Shown: positions 17,266 through 27,200 of the stretch, piece after piece | How positions within the stretch are numbered: the first letter of the stretch is position 1 | Layout of the letters: every line of letters starts with the position of its first letter | NCBI GenBank assembly: GCA_041645435.1 | Contig: JBAZQB010000002.1 | Location: forward strand, 558,001-622,000 | Direction of reading: 5' to 3' | DNA: 64,000 bases | Origin: Methanoregula sp. | Lineage (GTDB): Archaea; Halobacteriota; Methanomicrobia; Methanomicrobiales; Methanospirillaceae | Translations under genes and position numbers: made by a program | The notes under the pieces: model-generated | What the model was told of the DNA's origin: nothing | Databases searched by the model: none | The model's input: the letters and a program-made list of their open reading frames with translations, nothing else

Positions 17266-17274
17266 TTATATATG
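17266..17274 (+). promoter_or_regulatory. Probable TATA box of the lipoprotein gene at 17305
   Basis: TTATATATG lies about 35 bases before the ATG at 17305 and predicts a leader of 5-12 bases. It overlaps the extra 30 codons of open frame upstream, which supports the shorter start. Confidence 0.45.
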
Positions 17275-17304
17275 AATAAATACAAAGGCACGCGATTTTA
17301 TCTC

Positions 17305-17928
17305 ATGCACAAACGAACTGTATTCTGTCTCTTCACGCTATTGCTCGTCATGGCTATAGCGTTTTGTGGCTGCACATCCCCGCAGGCTTCACCGTCGACC
17401 CTTCCTGCAACACCCGTCACGGTCCTTTCGACAATCCCCACAACTGCCACTCCCGCTGCTGTACTCCCTGAAAAAACGGCAGAGGTAACCAAACATGAGA
17501 CCCGTGCGGATGTTGAAAAGGTCATCCTCACTACCAGGGGTTTGATCTCGCCGACAGAGTTCAAGACGTTTGACTTCAAGTCAATGGGTGACGAGTTCTC
17601 GCAGATAGGTGTGAAATACCGGATCATGCTCAAGGCAGACAAACCCGTAATCGGCTATGCGGTTACCAACACCCAGGCTGCCGAACTCCAGGGTAATACA
17701 CTGACACCCCAGTACGAATCCTATTCTGACAGGATCCAGTGGGGACTCATCACGCCCTACATGAATCTCGGAAGGGTCACTGATTCCACAAAGACTTTCA
17801 CGGTCACCACTATTGCCCCGTATGTGTTCGTGGTTGATGCCCGGTGGATGGCGTCCGATAACGATTACAAGACAACCAAGCCCTTCAATTACGAACTTAC
17901 TATCACGAAGATAACCTCTCCTTCCTGA
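17305..17928 (+). CDS. Secreted lipoprotein, unknown function
   Basis: This 207-residue protein has a signal peptide ending in a lipobox (IAFCGC, lipid Cys near 22), a Thr/Pro/Ser-rich linker and a beta-rich domain of about 130 residues. That domain (VKYRIMLKADKPVIGYAVTN, TITKI at the end) resembles emp24/GOLD-like or pre-peptidase-type beta sandwiches in hydropathy, but no family is recognised. The ATG at 17305 is chosen over one 30 codons upstream because it starts the signal peptide and follows the TATA box. It points away from the herA fragment and has no operon partner. Confidence 0.7.
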   Translation: MHKRTVFCLFTLLLVMAIAFCGCTSPQASPSTLPATPVTVLSTIPTTATPAAVLPEKTAEVTKHETRADVEKVILTTRGLISPTEFKTFDFKSMGDEFSQIGVKYRIMLKADKPVIGYAVTNTQAAELQGNTLTPQYESYSDRIQWGLITPYMNLGRVTDSTKTFTVTTIAPYVFVVDARWMASDNDYKTTKPFNYELTITKITSPS

Positions 17929-18068
17929 CCCGATTGGGCTCACGGCCCACACATAATTTTTCAGGAAATTCGTCATCCGATGCCTCATGAACTTTTTTTA
18001 CGTGGGTAAATGAGGAAAATCCAAGGCATCCCCCCGGGACAACGGTAAAAAAAAGTGCTGTTTTATTT

Positions 18069-19691
18069 TCAGGAGAACCCGGTGTCGAGCCCTTCCCGTA
18101 TGTCTTTTTTCTTCTCCTTGTTGAGCCCGGCGATGTAGTCCTCGTAGTAGTGGATACGGGTGCTGACGGGAAACGGGATGCCGATGGTGGAGATGATCGC
18201 CTCGCCCTGGTCAAGAGTCTGGATCTCGATCTCCATCTTGGATAAATCCTGTTTTGCACTGCCCATGATGATGTCCCGGTCGCCCCGGTCGCCAAGGCCC
18301 ATGACAACAAACGTGTTGATCTGGGCGAGCACTTTCTGGTCGATGTTCCTGGGCTGCTGGGTCACGACGCAGAGACCTACGCCGAACTTCCGGCCTTCCA
18401 TGGCACACTCGCGGAAGATCTGGGTGCTCGAACCTCCGGCCCCGAGCACCCGTTGGGCTTCCTCAATCGTGATGAGCACTTTTTTCTGCTCGGTTGGTTC
18501 GGTTTCGCACCCGAACTCCTCTGCTGATTTGCGGTGGGCCTGCATGATCCTTCTTGTGATCATCGAGAGAACGAAGAGTTCGCTGCGTTCGCCCATGCGG
18601 GGAATGTCGATGAGGACGACCTTGTTCTTGTGGAGGTGGCTGAGGATCTCCGGAACACAGGAGCCGGATTCGCGGAAGAATTTCCGGTTGCCCTGCACGA
18701 TATTTTTGAGCCGGCGCTGGATCACCTGCAGGGTGCCCGGGTGGAATGACCCGAGCTTGTCGGCAATATGCGGGTACGGGCCGGTATACCGGTCCTGTTT
18801 CACTTCATCCTGGAGGGTATCGACATTGACCTGCAGGAAAAACGGGATGATCTCGTTTCCCGAAAAATCATCGAGCGACTCGACCACATCCCGCTGGGCC
18901 TGCGAGAGATCGTAGAGCAGGGAAAGGTCAGTCATCTTAAAATCGTCGTAATCGAGCCAGAGGCTGTTGAGCGAATACTTTTTCCGGTCGGTCTCGCTGA
19001 TCGTAAAGACCACCAGCCCGTCCATGCCGGCGCTGTAATGGACAAGGCCGAGCGTCCGCTCCCCGGTGCTGGACTGGCCGCCCCGCACGTACTCGCCGTG
19101 GGGGTCAACGACCAGGAGGCCGAACTTCTGCATCTTCATGCATGACGCACAGAAGGTCTTCATGAAGTTGCTCTTGCCCATGCCGGTGGTGGCAAAGACG
19201 CCCATGTGCTGCGGGAGCACCTTGCTCGGGATTTTTACCTGGATATCCTTAAGCACACCCTGGCCGGTCCGCATGACGCCGACTTCGATATCCCCCATCA
19301 CTTTCGTGAGAAACGCAAAGTCCTCCGTCTCGGGGATCTTTACTTCCGAGAACTTGGTGGGAAGCGTGCGGGGTTTTTTAAACGTTCCGTGCTCATCGAC
19401 AAAGCCGAGCGGGACAGCCTCGACCCCGATAAACACATCCTCGCCCAGCCCGTAGAAGTGCTCGGCAAACGGGCGGGTGTCCCAGCGTTCATCGGCAAAG
19501 TTGCTCTCGTGGACCAGGTCGTTTACCTTTGCATAGAACGAATATCCCTTGGCGGTATCGGTGATCTTGAGGATATCGCCTACGAACAGTTTTGCCGCAT
19601 GGGGGATAATAAACCGGTACGAGAGCACGCTCCTGCCGATCAGCCGGAATTTTGTTGCATCCACATTTTCAATATCGTTCAAAGTCACCAT
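18069..19691 (-). CDS. herA: HerA DNA-end resection ATPase
   Basis: This roughly 540-residue hexameric FtsK/VirB4-type translocase works with NurA (and Mre11-Rad50) to resect DNA double-strand ends. An N-terminal HAS-barrel (about 1-95) precedes the RecA-like ATPase. The Walker A is ATTGMGKS (about 167-174), DPHGEY follows the first strand, and the Walker B is VLITIEEAQRV. ALINTFVV-like and RGDRDIIMGSAKQ segments follow, with the C-terminal brace IPFPVSTRIHYYEDYIAGL. The ATG at 19691 overlaps the end of nurA by 23 bases, so the two are co-translated. No mre11 or rad50 accompanies them here, although in many archaea the four genes are clustered. Confidence 0.92.
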   Translation of the reverse strand: MVTLNDIENVDATKFRLIGRSVLSYRFIIPHAAKLFVGDILKITDTAKGYSFYAKVNDLVHESNFADERWDTRPFAEHFYGLGEDVFIGVEAVPLGFVDEHGTFKKPRTLPTKFSEVKIPETEDFAFLTKVMGDIEVGVMRTGQGVLKDIQVKIPSKVLPQHMGVFATTGMGKSNFMKTFCASCMKMQKFGLLVVDPHGEYVRGGQSSTGERTLGLVHYSAGMDGLVVFTISETDRKKYSLNSLWLDYDDFKMTDLSLLYDLSQAQRDVVESLDDFSGNEIIPFFLQVNVDTLQDEVKQDRYTGPYPHIADKLGSFHPGTLQVIQRRLKNIVQGNRKFFRESGSCVPEILSHLHKNKVVLIDIPRMGERSELFVLSMITRRIMQAHRKSAEEFGCETEPTEQKKVLITIEEAQRVLGAGGSSTQIFRECAMEGRKFGVGLCVVTQQPRNIDQKVLAQINTFVVMGLGDRGDRDIIMGSAKQDLSKMEIEIQTLDQGEAIISTIGIPFPVSTRIHYYEDYIAGLNKEKKKDIREGLDTGFS

Positions 19692-20697
19692 GTAAATCAC
19701 CAAAGAGATCTTCAAAGGTCCTGTTCCGGAATCCCTGTTTTGAGAGACCGGCTTTTATGTCCTGCTGTACCTGCAGCACGAGCGCTTCATCGATCGTGAC
19801 CGTGCGGTGAGCATCGAGGAGCGGGTAGGGATACCCGGGGATTCTCCCGTCATCAGCACACGCGGCGAGCGCCTGCATGGTTTTTTCCGCAGTATCGATA
19901 CTCGTCCCTTTCGGCAGCTCCATCTTTAACGGCCGGCTGAACTGATGGTGGAGCGAGGCGACGTAGATCTCCCCGTGCCGTCCCTGCCGGTACTCAGCGT
20001 GGTCGAGAAGATGGGTATCGATCTTTGCCCACCAAGGGCCGGTGATGCCAAGCTGTGTGACAAAGCCGCTGAGCGCGGGAAGGAGCGGGTGCCCGCCGCC
20101 CCACGTGGCCCGGGTCCGCTTTGTCACCGCTGCAACAAGCAGGTTTCGTTCTCCTGCCGTTTTTACAATGTCGGCCAGCACCGGTTCGTGGTTCTGGTTA
20201 GAGACCCTGAGCGCCCCATCGATAAGCAGGAGGGCTCCTGCCGGCAGGGTTTTTGCGGTCTGGAGGGTCACCCAGTACTCCAGTGTGTCGCGGAGGATGG
20301 CCGACGCCCGCTCGGCATCGGCATTGTCGAGGCCCTTGTGCGGCGGCATGCCGAAGCACTCCTCGTAAAGTTCGTCAAAATCCGTGTTCCGGTGGCCGGG
20401 CCCGATGGTGACGAGTGTCAAGGGGGTCGTGGAGCGGTTATGGCGGACGTTCCCGGCAAACGTTGTCCGGGCAGCCCGGATTGCGGCCAGAGTGATACTC
20501 CCCCCTTCTGCGATCATCGCGTTGCTCCCGTCAACTGCACTCACAATACCGGAAGGGCCCGGGGTGATGGGGTGAATGTCATCTTTTGTGATCCCGCTCT
20601 TGTCAGTGAACTGCTGAACAAGGTCTTCCGGAATATGGTCGGCGATGCGTCTGAGTGCTGCGCTGACGGATTTTTCGTAGGAAGTGCGGATGTCCAT
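19669..20697 (-). CDS. nurA: NurA 5'-3' nuclease
   Basis: This roughly 342-residue RNase H-like nuclease partners HerA in DNA-end processing. Its metal-binding aspartates are visible in VSAVDGSNA near the N terminus and LLLIDGALR in the middle, and the C-terminal strand with LLDAHR completes the fold. The open frame starts 58 codons further upstream. The ATG at 20697 (MDIRTSYEK) is preferred because GGGAG lies eight bases before it, while the ATG at 20712 has its AGGA only two bases away. It is the first gene of the nurA-herA operon. Confidence 0.9.
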   Translation of the reverse strand: MDIRTSYEKSVSAALRRIADHIPEDLVQQFTDKSGITKDDIHPITPGPSGIVSAVDGSNAMIAEGGSITLAAIRAARTTFAGNVRHNRSTTPLTLVTIGPGHRNTDFDELYEECFGMPPHKGLDNADAERASAILRDTLEYWVTLQTAKTLPAGALLLIDGALRVSNQNHEPVLADIVKTAGERNLLVAAVTKRTRATWGGGHPLLPALSGFVTQLGITGPWWAKIDTHLLDHAEYRQGRHGEIYVASLHHQFSRPLKMELPKGTSIDTAEKTMQALAACADDGRIPGYPYPLLDAHRTVTIDEALVLQVQQDIKAGLSKQGFRNRTFEDLFGDLHGDFERY

Positions 20698-20919
20698 TAC
20701 GTTATCTCCCATATCCTGCCTGCGGTTTCCCTGATCGCACCGTGATACATGTGGTCGAACATTTCCGTTGATTTTTATTTGGCATGTAATGGGATATAAG
20801 GGGGTGGGGGCGTGGGATGAAAATGAGGGGGGCATATGGTTCTCATCATGATGGAAATTCATCGGTAACAATCGTACCGGGGTTACGGTGTGTCAGAAAT
20901 CACCAGGCATGCCGGAAAA

Positions 20920-21417
20920 TCATTTGCCCGAATCTGATCTCTCTCGCAATGCAAGCAGGTGGTGGTACTGCCAATCCCGTTCTCTGGCTATGGCAACATC
21001 AGCATCAGAAGAGTCTGTGGTTCTATTGATAGCCTGTAAGGCGTACTTTGCAGCACCAAGGGAATGCGTAGGAACATGTGCCGTTGCAACTGCCTGGCCT
21101 GCGGCACGGGCTGCCGAGCGGGCGGCAGTATCTTCACCCACTTCACGGGCAGCGGCATGGGCTGCGAGTGAAGCCCCGCGAATGTCAGCCATTCGAAATT
21201 CCCCGGTATGTATCCATGCCCGGCATGCAACGAGCGCGTTCCGGGGGCGGGGGTCATCCGGATATTTTCCCTCAAAGCAGGGCAGGACGCGCTCCACACA
21301 GTCAACTGCCCAGACGGCTAATGTTTTCTTGTCGGTCCTTCTCACCAGCTCTTCCATTGACTCGTCCTTACGGGCAAGGGAGAATTTTGGTTTTTTCTTT
21401 TGTGGTTTTGGTTTCAT
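20920..21417 (-). CDS. Imm5-like putative immunity protein
   Basis: This 165-residue protein matches the pattern of the all-helical Imm5-like putative immunity proteins. It has WAVDCVERVLPCFEGKYPDD, then PRNALVACRAW, an Ala-rich helix ASLAAHAAAREVG, and AARSAARAAGQAVATAHV. In bacteria such proteins can neutralise polymorphic toxins. No toxin gene is adjacent: the neighbours are nurA downstream and a PAS kinase upstream. It may be an orphan immunity gene or may have taken another role. A basic N-terminal extension (KPKPQKKKPKF) is present. The role is inferred from family resemblance only. Confidence 0.65.
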   Translation of the reverse strand: MKPKPQKKKPKFSLARKDESMEELVRRTDKKTLAVWAVDCVERVLPCFEGKYPDDPRPRNALVACRAWIHTGEFRMADIRGASLAAHAAAREVGEDTAARSAARAAGQAVATAHVPTHSLGAAKYALQAINRTTDSSDADVAIARERDWQYHHLLALRERSDSGK

Positions 21418-21528
21418 GGCAGATCCGGTCTTTTTCCTTAAAAGAAATGCGCGGCCCCCGGTCAGATTGTCCGAACGATTCCCCAGAGCGGGAGTGAGAC
21501 TGGCAGCAGAGGTACGAAGCTGTATACG

Positions 21529-22740
21529 TTATTCTCTCCCGATAAACCTCCACGCCCCTTCCGGCACGGCAATCTCAAACCGGGCTCCCTTCCCGGGTTC
21601 ACCGGTTTCCGTGATCGCGATACCGGTGATCGCCAGGATTTCACGGGAGAGGTACATGCCAAGCCCTGTATGCTGGAAATATTTTCGCTGGAAAATGTTC
21701 TCCTTCTCTCCGGCAGGAATCCCAACCCCGTCATCTTCGCAGACAATGATCCCGCCCTTGTCTGAACGGATGGTTGAGAACCGTATCCATGTTAAGGTCC
21801 TTCCGTACTTGAGAGCGTTCTCCATCAGGTTGTAAAAGACCCGTTCCAGCAGGGGATCTGCATAGATCCTGACGTGTTCCACCTCCACATGCAGCCGGAC
21901 CGCGCCCGGGTTTATGTTCCGGGTTGCCCGGACGATCGTCATCTCAAGATCCTGCCAGGCCGGGGAGTTGATACCGATCTCCTGGTAATCCCTGGCGAAG
22001 CTGATCAGGTCCGTGATATTATCCGTCACTTCAGACTCCTTCCGGATATACTCAAGAAGCCGGGGCTCGTCTGTCTGTGCTTTTGAAAGTTCAAGGTAGC
22101 CGCTCAGCACGGTCAGCTGGTTGAGGATATCGTGGCGGGAAAGGTTGGCGAGGATGCCCAGCTTGGTATGGGCGAGCCGTAGCGCATCCTCGGCATGTTT
22201 CCGTTCCGTGATATCAATTATCGATACGATGCTCTGGAGTGTACCGGGAAAGATCTGGACGTAGATATCAATATCGAGCATCCTGCCATCCTTCCTGACA
22301 ACCTGTGTCTCGTAATGGTGGGGAACGGTCTCGTTGCCATGCCTGCGTGCCTGATGATACGAGATGATCCTCTCCCGTTCCGCAGGAGCAATGAATGAGA
22401 AGATCGATCGGATATGTTCTATCTCTCCCCGGGAACAGCCTGATATCTGCTCGAAGACGGAATTGACCAGGGAGATGGTGCCATCATCCTCGATGACGGC
22501 CAACCCGGTACCGGAGTTCTCAAAGATGGTCTGGTAGCGGTGGATAAGATCTTCGGAAGTCTTCTTGAGCAGGGCATGGATGGATGAGCGTTCGCGGAGC
22601 AGGAGGGTGTTACCCGATTCGAGCCGGCGGATACTGCCGGCGGTCCTGCGGATCTGTGCTTCATACCGCGCCCGCTCTTCCGGCGGAAGTGTCTCGAGGA
22701 GGGCAGACAGGGCTTTTTCAAGATCGTCAAACTGCTTCAT
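21529..22740 (-). CDS. PAS-domain histidine kinase, partner of FIST sensor
   Basis: This roughly 403-residue soluble kinase has an N-terminal coiled coil (about 1-75), one PAS domain (about 80-200, ending in IVSIIDITERKHAEDAL), a DHp helix with SRHDILNQLTVLSGYL, and a HATPase domain with NALKYG, EDDGVGIP and TGLGMYLSREI. It has no membrane segment, so it probably takes its input from the FIST protein encoded eight bases upstream. The frame runs 50 codons further upstream inside the FIST gene; MKQFDDLEK is the natural start. No response regulator lies near. Confidence 0.85.
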   Translation of the reverse strand: MKQFDDLEKALSALLETLPPEERARYEAQIRRTAGSIRRLESGNTLLLRERSSIHALLKKTSEDLIHRYQTIFENSGTGLAVIEDDGTISLVNSVFEQISGCSRGEIEHIRSIFSFIAPAERERIISYHQARRHGNETVPHHYETQVVRKDGRMLDIDIYVQIFPGTLQSIVSIIDITERKHAEDALRLAHTKLGILANLSRHDILNQLTVLSGYLELSKAQTDEPRLLEYIRKESEVTDNITDLISFARDYQEIGINSPAWQDLEMTIVRATRNINPGAVRLHVEVEHVRIYADPLLERVFYNLMENALKYGRTLTWIRFSTIRSDKGGIIVCEDDGVGIPAGEKENIFQRKYFQHTGLGMYLSREILAITGIAITETGEPGKGARFEIAVPEGAWRFIGRE

Positions 22741-22747
22741 AAAAGGA

Positions 22748-23878
22748 TCATTTCCGCAGGCTGATGAGGACGAGCGAGAGCGTCTCGTTGTAGAAATCGC
22801 AGGTACCGAGCCGGTTGTGCCCGATCTCCCCGTAGGTGAAGAACCCGGCAAGCGGGGCGTTCCAGAGCCGGGATGCCGTGAGAACCTCATCCGCTGTCAT
22901 CGATCCGGCAACCCGGTACCGGGCTATGCAGGAGAAGAGGAGGAGCAGGGAAGCATGGGGATGATCTGCATGATACCCTTCCAGTTCCCGGACCGCCTGC
23001 TCGATAGTCTGGTATCCAAACGAGCTGGAGAACCGGACAAGCGACCCCTGGGGAACCGAGCCGGCGAAGGTGAGGGAACCTGATGAAAAATCAACAGAGA
23101 GAAATGCACGCAAAACCTCGGTCCCGTCCGGGCGACGGATCAGGAGCGGGAAGTTGATCCCGATCTGCTGGAGCTCGGAATCTTCTACGTCCAGGTACTC
23201 CTTGAACACTTCTGTTGCCGGCCTGCCGTTGATGGTGTTGACCGTATTTCCGTCCGATGAGGTTATCATCATCTCTGCCCCGATCCCGACCCAGCCGCTC
23301 GATGCGATGCCATGGACATCAACCTTATCCGCATCGAAAACCAGGACAACGGCCCCGTCATGGGAGATCTGGTTACCGCAAAACACAAGAGTATCTTCAA
23401 GGAGGCCGTCATCGCCGGCCATCCCGCCAAAGAGCGGGACCGATCTGCCTGCTGCCTGCTGGATGCCCCGGACAATCGCCTCGCCATCGTTTTTCAGGCC
23501 GGCAATGGCAATGATAAAGGCCGGTCGGGAGAACTGCCCGCACCCCCATGCGCCGATCTGCTGTCCCAGAAAAAACGATGTGGCCTCGCCCCGTTCAAAG
23601 AGGGATATGCGGAACAGGGCAGGGTCAAAGTCCAGAAAACAGCAGACTGCGGACTGGTCATGGAACGGATCTGCTTTTCCTTCGACCAGAATTTCCCCTG
23701 CCGTAGAACTGCCAAAGAGCGGGATACTTTCAGTGCGGAGAGCTGCAACAAGATCCGGAATTCCCAGGGCAATAGAGGAGAAGATGATCCCGATGGTTGG
23801 CCGGAACGATTGGATCTGCCGGTATTTCTCCATCAGTTCGTCGCCGGAGTATGCAGAGAAGCAGGAGGAATGCGGCAT
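22748..23878 (-). CDS. FIST-domain sensory protein
   Basis: This 376-residue protein holds a FIST_N domain (about 20-215, with FGSSTAGEI and LFGGMAGDDG) and a FIST_C domain (about 225-360, with NTINGRPATEVFKEYL and GFFTYGEIGHNRLGTCDFYNE). FIST domains are thought to bind small ligands such as amino acids and feed signal-transduction proteins. It is the first gene of a two-gene operon with the PAS kinase that starts eight bases after its stop. No membrane segment is present, so a cytoplasmic ligand is expected. The nature of the ligand cannot be read from the sequence. Confidence 0.85.
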   Translation of the reverse strand: MPHSSCFSAYSGDELMEKYRQIQSFRPTIGIIFSSIALGIPDLVAALRTESIPLFGSSTAGEILVEGKADPFHDQSAVCCFLDFDPALFRISLFERGEATSFFLGQQIGAWGCGQFSRPAFIIAIAGLKNDGEAIVRGIQQAAGRSVPLFGGMAGDDGLLEDTLVFCGNQISHDGAVVLVFDADKVDVHGIASSGWVGIGAEMMITSSDGNTVNTINGRPATEVFKEYLDVEDSELQQIGINFPLLIRRPDGTEVLRAFLSVDFSSGSLTFAGSVPQGSLVRFSSSFGYQTIEQAVRELEGYHADHPHASLLLLFSCIARYRVAGSMTADEVLTASRLWNAPLAGFFTYGEIGHNRLGTCDFYNETLSLVLISLRK

Positions 23879-24055
23879 AGAAGATTTCTGATTGAATGAT
23901 ACTTCTGTGGAATAATAAAGTATCGGGTAGGGCTGTCAGACACCCGCGATCAATCGTTCAGCATACCCCTGGCGGAATTGATGGCCTTCCTGGCGGAAAA
24001 AAATGTCAGAGAATCGATGCAAACGACCACGGGGGAATCCATTTCCCCTTGTTTT

Positions 24056-24152
24056 TCACTCCTCTTCCTGGATCCGGCTCGCGTTGTACAGAGCCCACCC
24101 CGGCCACGAGCGTGTTGGTATACTATGCCTGTATCTCTGCGATGCGGGAGAT
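24056..24152 (-). pseudogene. Decayed 3' scrap of a Rad50-like gene, copy A
   Basis: The minus strand reads ISRIAEIQA, a stop, then TNTLVAGVG, and after a frameshift ASRIQEEE and a stop. Copy B at 28521-28696 reads ISHIAEMQGEFANT, then SSRVKEVE and a stop. The in-frame stop and the frameshift show decay. The sequence type fits the H-loop and C terminus of Rad50/SMC-family ATPases. Confidence 0.55.
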
Positions 24153-24187
24153 AGTACGGGACATTACTCTGACCTGCTATCGTGCGA

Positions 24188-24195
24188 TTTAAATA
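24188..24195 (+). promoter_or_regulatory. TATA box of the eight-PAS kinase gene
   Basis: TTTAAATA is followed by a plausible spacing for initiation near 24215-24220. It overlaps the first codons of the longest open frame (GTG at 24182), so translation must begin later; the ATG at 24275 is used. Confidence 0.45.
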
Positions 24196-24274
24196 CAAGG
24201 TAGCTATCGTTATTGCTAAGGTTATTTTGCCTGGATTGCGCTCAGGCATCCGACAGATCGGAAGAGATGGACAG

Positions 24275-27200
24275 ATGGCCGGACCGGATGAAAAACAAAG
24301 CCATGGCCTGATACAGCCCCGTGTTCCTACGTCTGGAGAAGCCGGCAGGATTCCGGAATGGATATCTTCTGAGCGTGGCTGGCTGGCTCTTATTGTTACG
24401 AGCACCGCCGCAGTCCTGCTCTTCTCCGTCTACTGCCTCTCGCACGGCATCACGATCATCTTCATGCACCTGTATTATTTCCCGATCGTGCTCCTTACTT
24501 ATCGCTACCGTTATCGCGGGTTCCTTGCTGCAATGCTCCTCTCGCTTACGTATGTCGGGCTTGTCTATTTCTTTGATTCCGTACAGCCCGATATAATTAC
24601 CGGTGCATGGTATCGTTTCGCCGTGTTTGTCGGGATTGCTGCAGTTGTTGCTTACCTGTCCGAGCAGCTGATGACCCGCCAGAAAGCCCTGGAGGAGAGT
24701 GAACGGAAGCTGAAGCTGCATGCAGATTTCACCACAGATTGTGAATTCTGGACCGACCCCGATGGAAATTACATGTATATCACCCCGTCCTGCAAGCCTG
24801 TTACCGGCTATAACCCGGACGAATTTTATGCAGACTCCGGCACCATGATCCGGATTATCCATCACGATGATCGCGCAGCGTTTCAGGAACACCTGGAAAC
24901 CTACCGGACGAGAACCGATCCATCTCTCCTCCAGTTCCGCATGATCCGCAGGGACGGGCAGACCCGCTGGATCGAACATGTCTGCCAGGCAATGTATGAC
25001 CCGCAGGGTATCCTGATCGGGCGGCGGGGGAGCAACAGGGATATCACCGAACGCATGGGACTTGAGGAGAGACTCCGTATCCAGAACAAGATCTTCGAAA
25101 CCATTGCAGAAGGGATTAACTTTGTCCGGACCAGCGATGGGGTGATCGTGTACACCAATTCCAAATTCGACCGGATGTTCGGGTATGAAAAAGGCGAGCT
25201 TGTCGGCAAACCCGTTTCCGTTCTGAATGCACCCGACGAGGAGATGAGCCCCGGGGAGACTGCCCGGGAGATCATAAGAGTACTCCGTGATCGGGGAGAG
25301 TGGAAGGGAGAACTCAAGAACATCAGAAAGGACGGGACAACCTTCTGGTGCCTTGCGGTGATATCCACGTTTGAACATCCTGAATTCGGGAACGTCTGGA
25401 TATCCGCTCATACCGATATCACTGCCCGCAAGCTTGCGGAAGAATCTGTCAGGAAATCGTTTGCCATCCTCAAGGGTGTTGTGGAGAGCCCGAAAGAGGT
25501 CGTGATCTTTGCTCTTGACCGGCAATACCGGTACACAGCCTTCAATGAGAACCACCGCAGGACGATGAAACAGATCTGGGGGGCAGACATCGTTTTAGGG
25601 AACAGCATGCCCGATTATATCCGGAGTCCTGAAGATCGAAAAAAAGCGGTCATCAATTTCGACCGTGCCTTTGCCGGGGAATCGTTCAGCGTGATCGAGG
25701 CCTATGGCGATACGGCGTTAGAACGCCGGTGGTATGAGGATATCTACAACCCTGTTACGGATGAAAACGGGAATGTCATCGGGCTCACGCTCTTCCTGAC
25801 CGATATCACCGAACGGAAGATTGTCGAAGAGGGACTCAAAGAGAGTGAGGAGAAGTTCCGGGAGATCTTCAATAATATCAATGATGCGATTGAACTTCAC
25901 GAAGTGAGGGATGACGGCCTCCCCGGGAAGTTCCTGGAAGTCAACGAGGTTACCTGCCGGATGCTGGGATACACCCGGGAGGAACTGCTCCAGCACAGCC
26001 CGCTCGATTTTGCCACGGATTACCACAATCGCCCGATTGAGGATATTGGTAAGGAGATCATCACCAGGGGGCATTCACGGTTTGAGACCGGACACCGGAA
26101 CAGGGATGGGATAGTCATTCCGGTTGAGATCAACGCCCATGTTCTCAGACACGATGATAAAACACTGGTGCTCTCTGTTGTCCGGGATATCACCGAGCGC
26201 AAGCGGGTCGAGGAGGCGCTCCGGGCCAGCGAAGGCCACCTGCGCACGCTGGTGCAGACCCTCCCCGACCTGATCTGGCTGAAGGATTCAGAGGGTATCT
26301 ACCTCTCCTGCAACACCATGTTCGAGCGGTTCTTTGGTGCAAAAGAAGCCGATATTGTCGGCAAGACGGATCATGATTTTGTTAAAAAGGACCTGGCCGA
26401 CTTCTTCCGAGAGCGGGATCGTATCGCCATGGAAGCGAAAAGGCCGGTGATCAACGAGGAATGGATCACTTTTGCCGATGATGGCCACCGTGCCCTTTTA
26501 GAAACCATCAAGACGCCGATGTATGATACCTATGGAAAACTCATCGGGGTCCTGGGCATCGGGCGCGATATCACCGGGCGCAAGAAGGCCGAAGAAGCAA
26601 TACTGAAAAGCGAGCGGGAGTGGCAGACAACGTTCAATGCCATTACTGATGCGGTCTTCCTGCTCGATGACAAAGGACGGATTATCCGGCACAACCGTGC
26701 CTTTGAAACATTTACCGGAAAACCTGCCGATGAGATTGATGGCAGGTATTGTTTCGAGATCATGCATAGTACCGCCAACCCAATCGAAGGCTGCCCGATG
26801 GAGAAAGCAAAAAAGAGCCGGCAGCGCGAGAGCCTTGAACTGAAGATCGGTAACCGGTGGTTTGTTGCCGCAGTTGACCCGGTTTTTTCCGGAAATGGTG
26901 AAATTTCCGGAGGTGTTCACCTCCTGATTGATATTACAGAACGGAGACTGGCAGAAGACGCCCTGCGCCAGAGCGAAGAGCGGTTCCGTACCTTAAGCGA
27001 AGCATCCCTGACGGGGATTTATATTTTCCTGGATGGTGTCATCCGGTATGCCAACCCCACGTTTGCGGGAATGTACGGGTATGCTCCTGAGGAAATGATC
27101 GGAATGGACCCCATGACCCTGGTCCATCCCGACGATCGGGCACTAGTCAGGGAAAAGATGCAGGGCCGTCTTGACCACAAGGAGAAGATCAGCGTGTATG

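Noticed and set aside
19945..20745. Antisense ORF of 266 codons over nurA
   Set aside because: Shadow of nurA; the protein composition (Cys/Arg/Pro-rich) is unlike a real product.
24242..25555. Long antisense ORF of 437 codons under the eight-PAS kinase
   Set aside because: It mirrors the codon bias of the real gene on the other strand and shows no domain.
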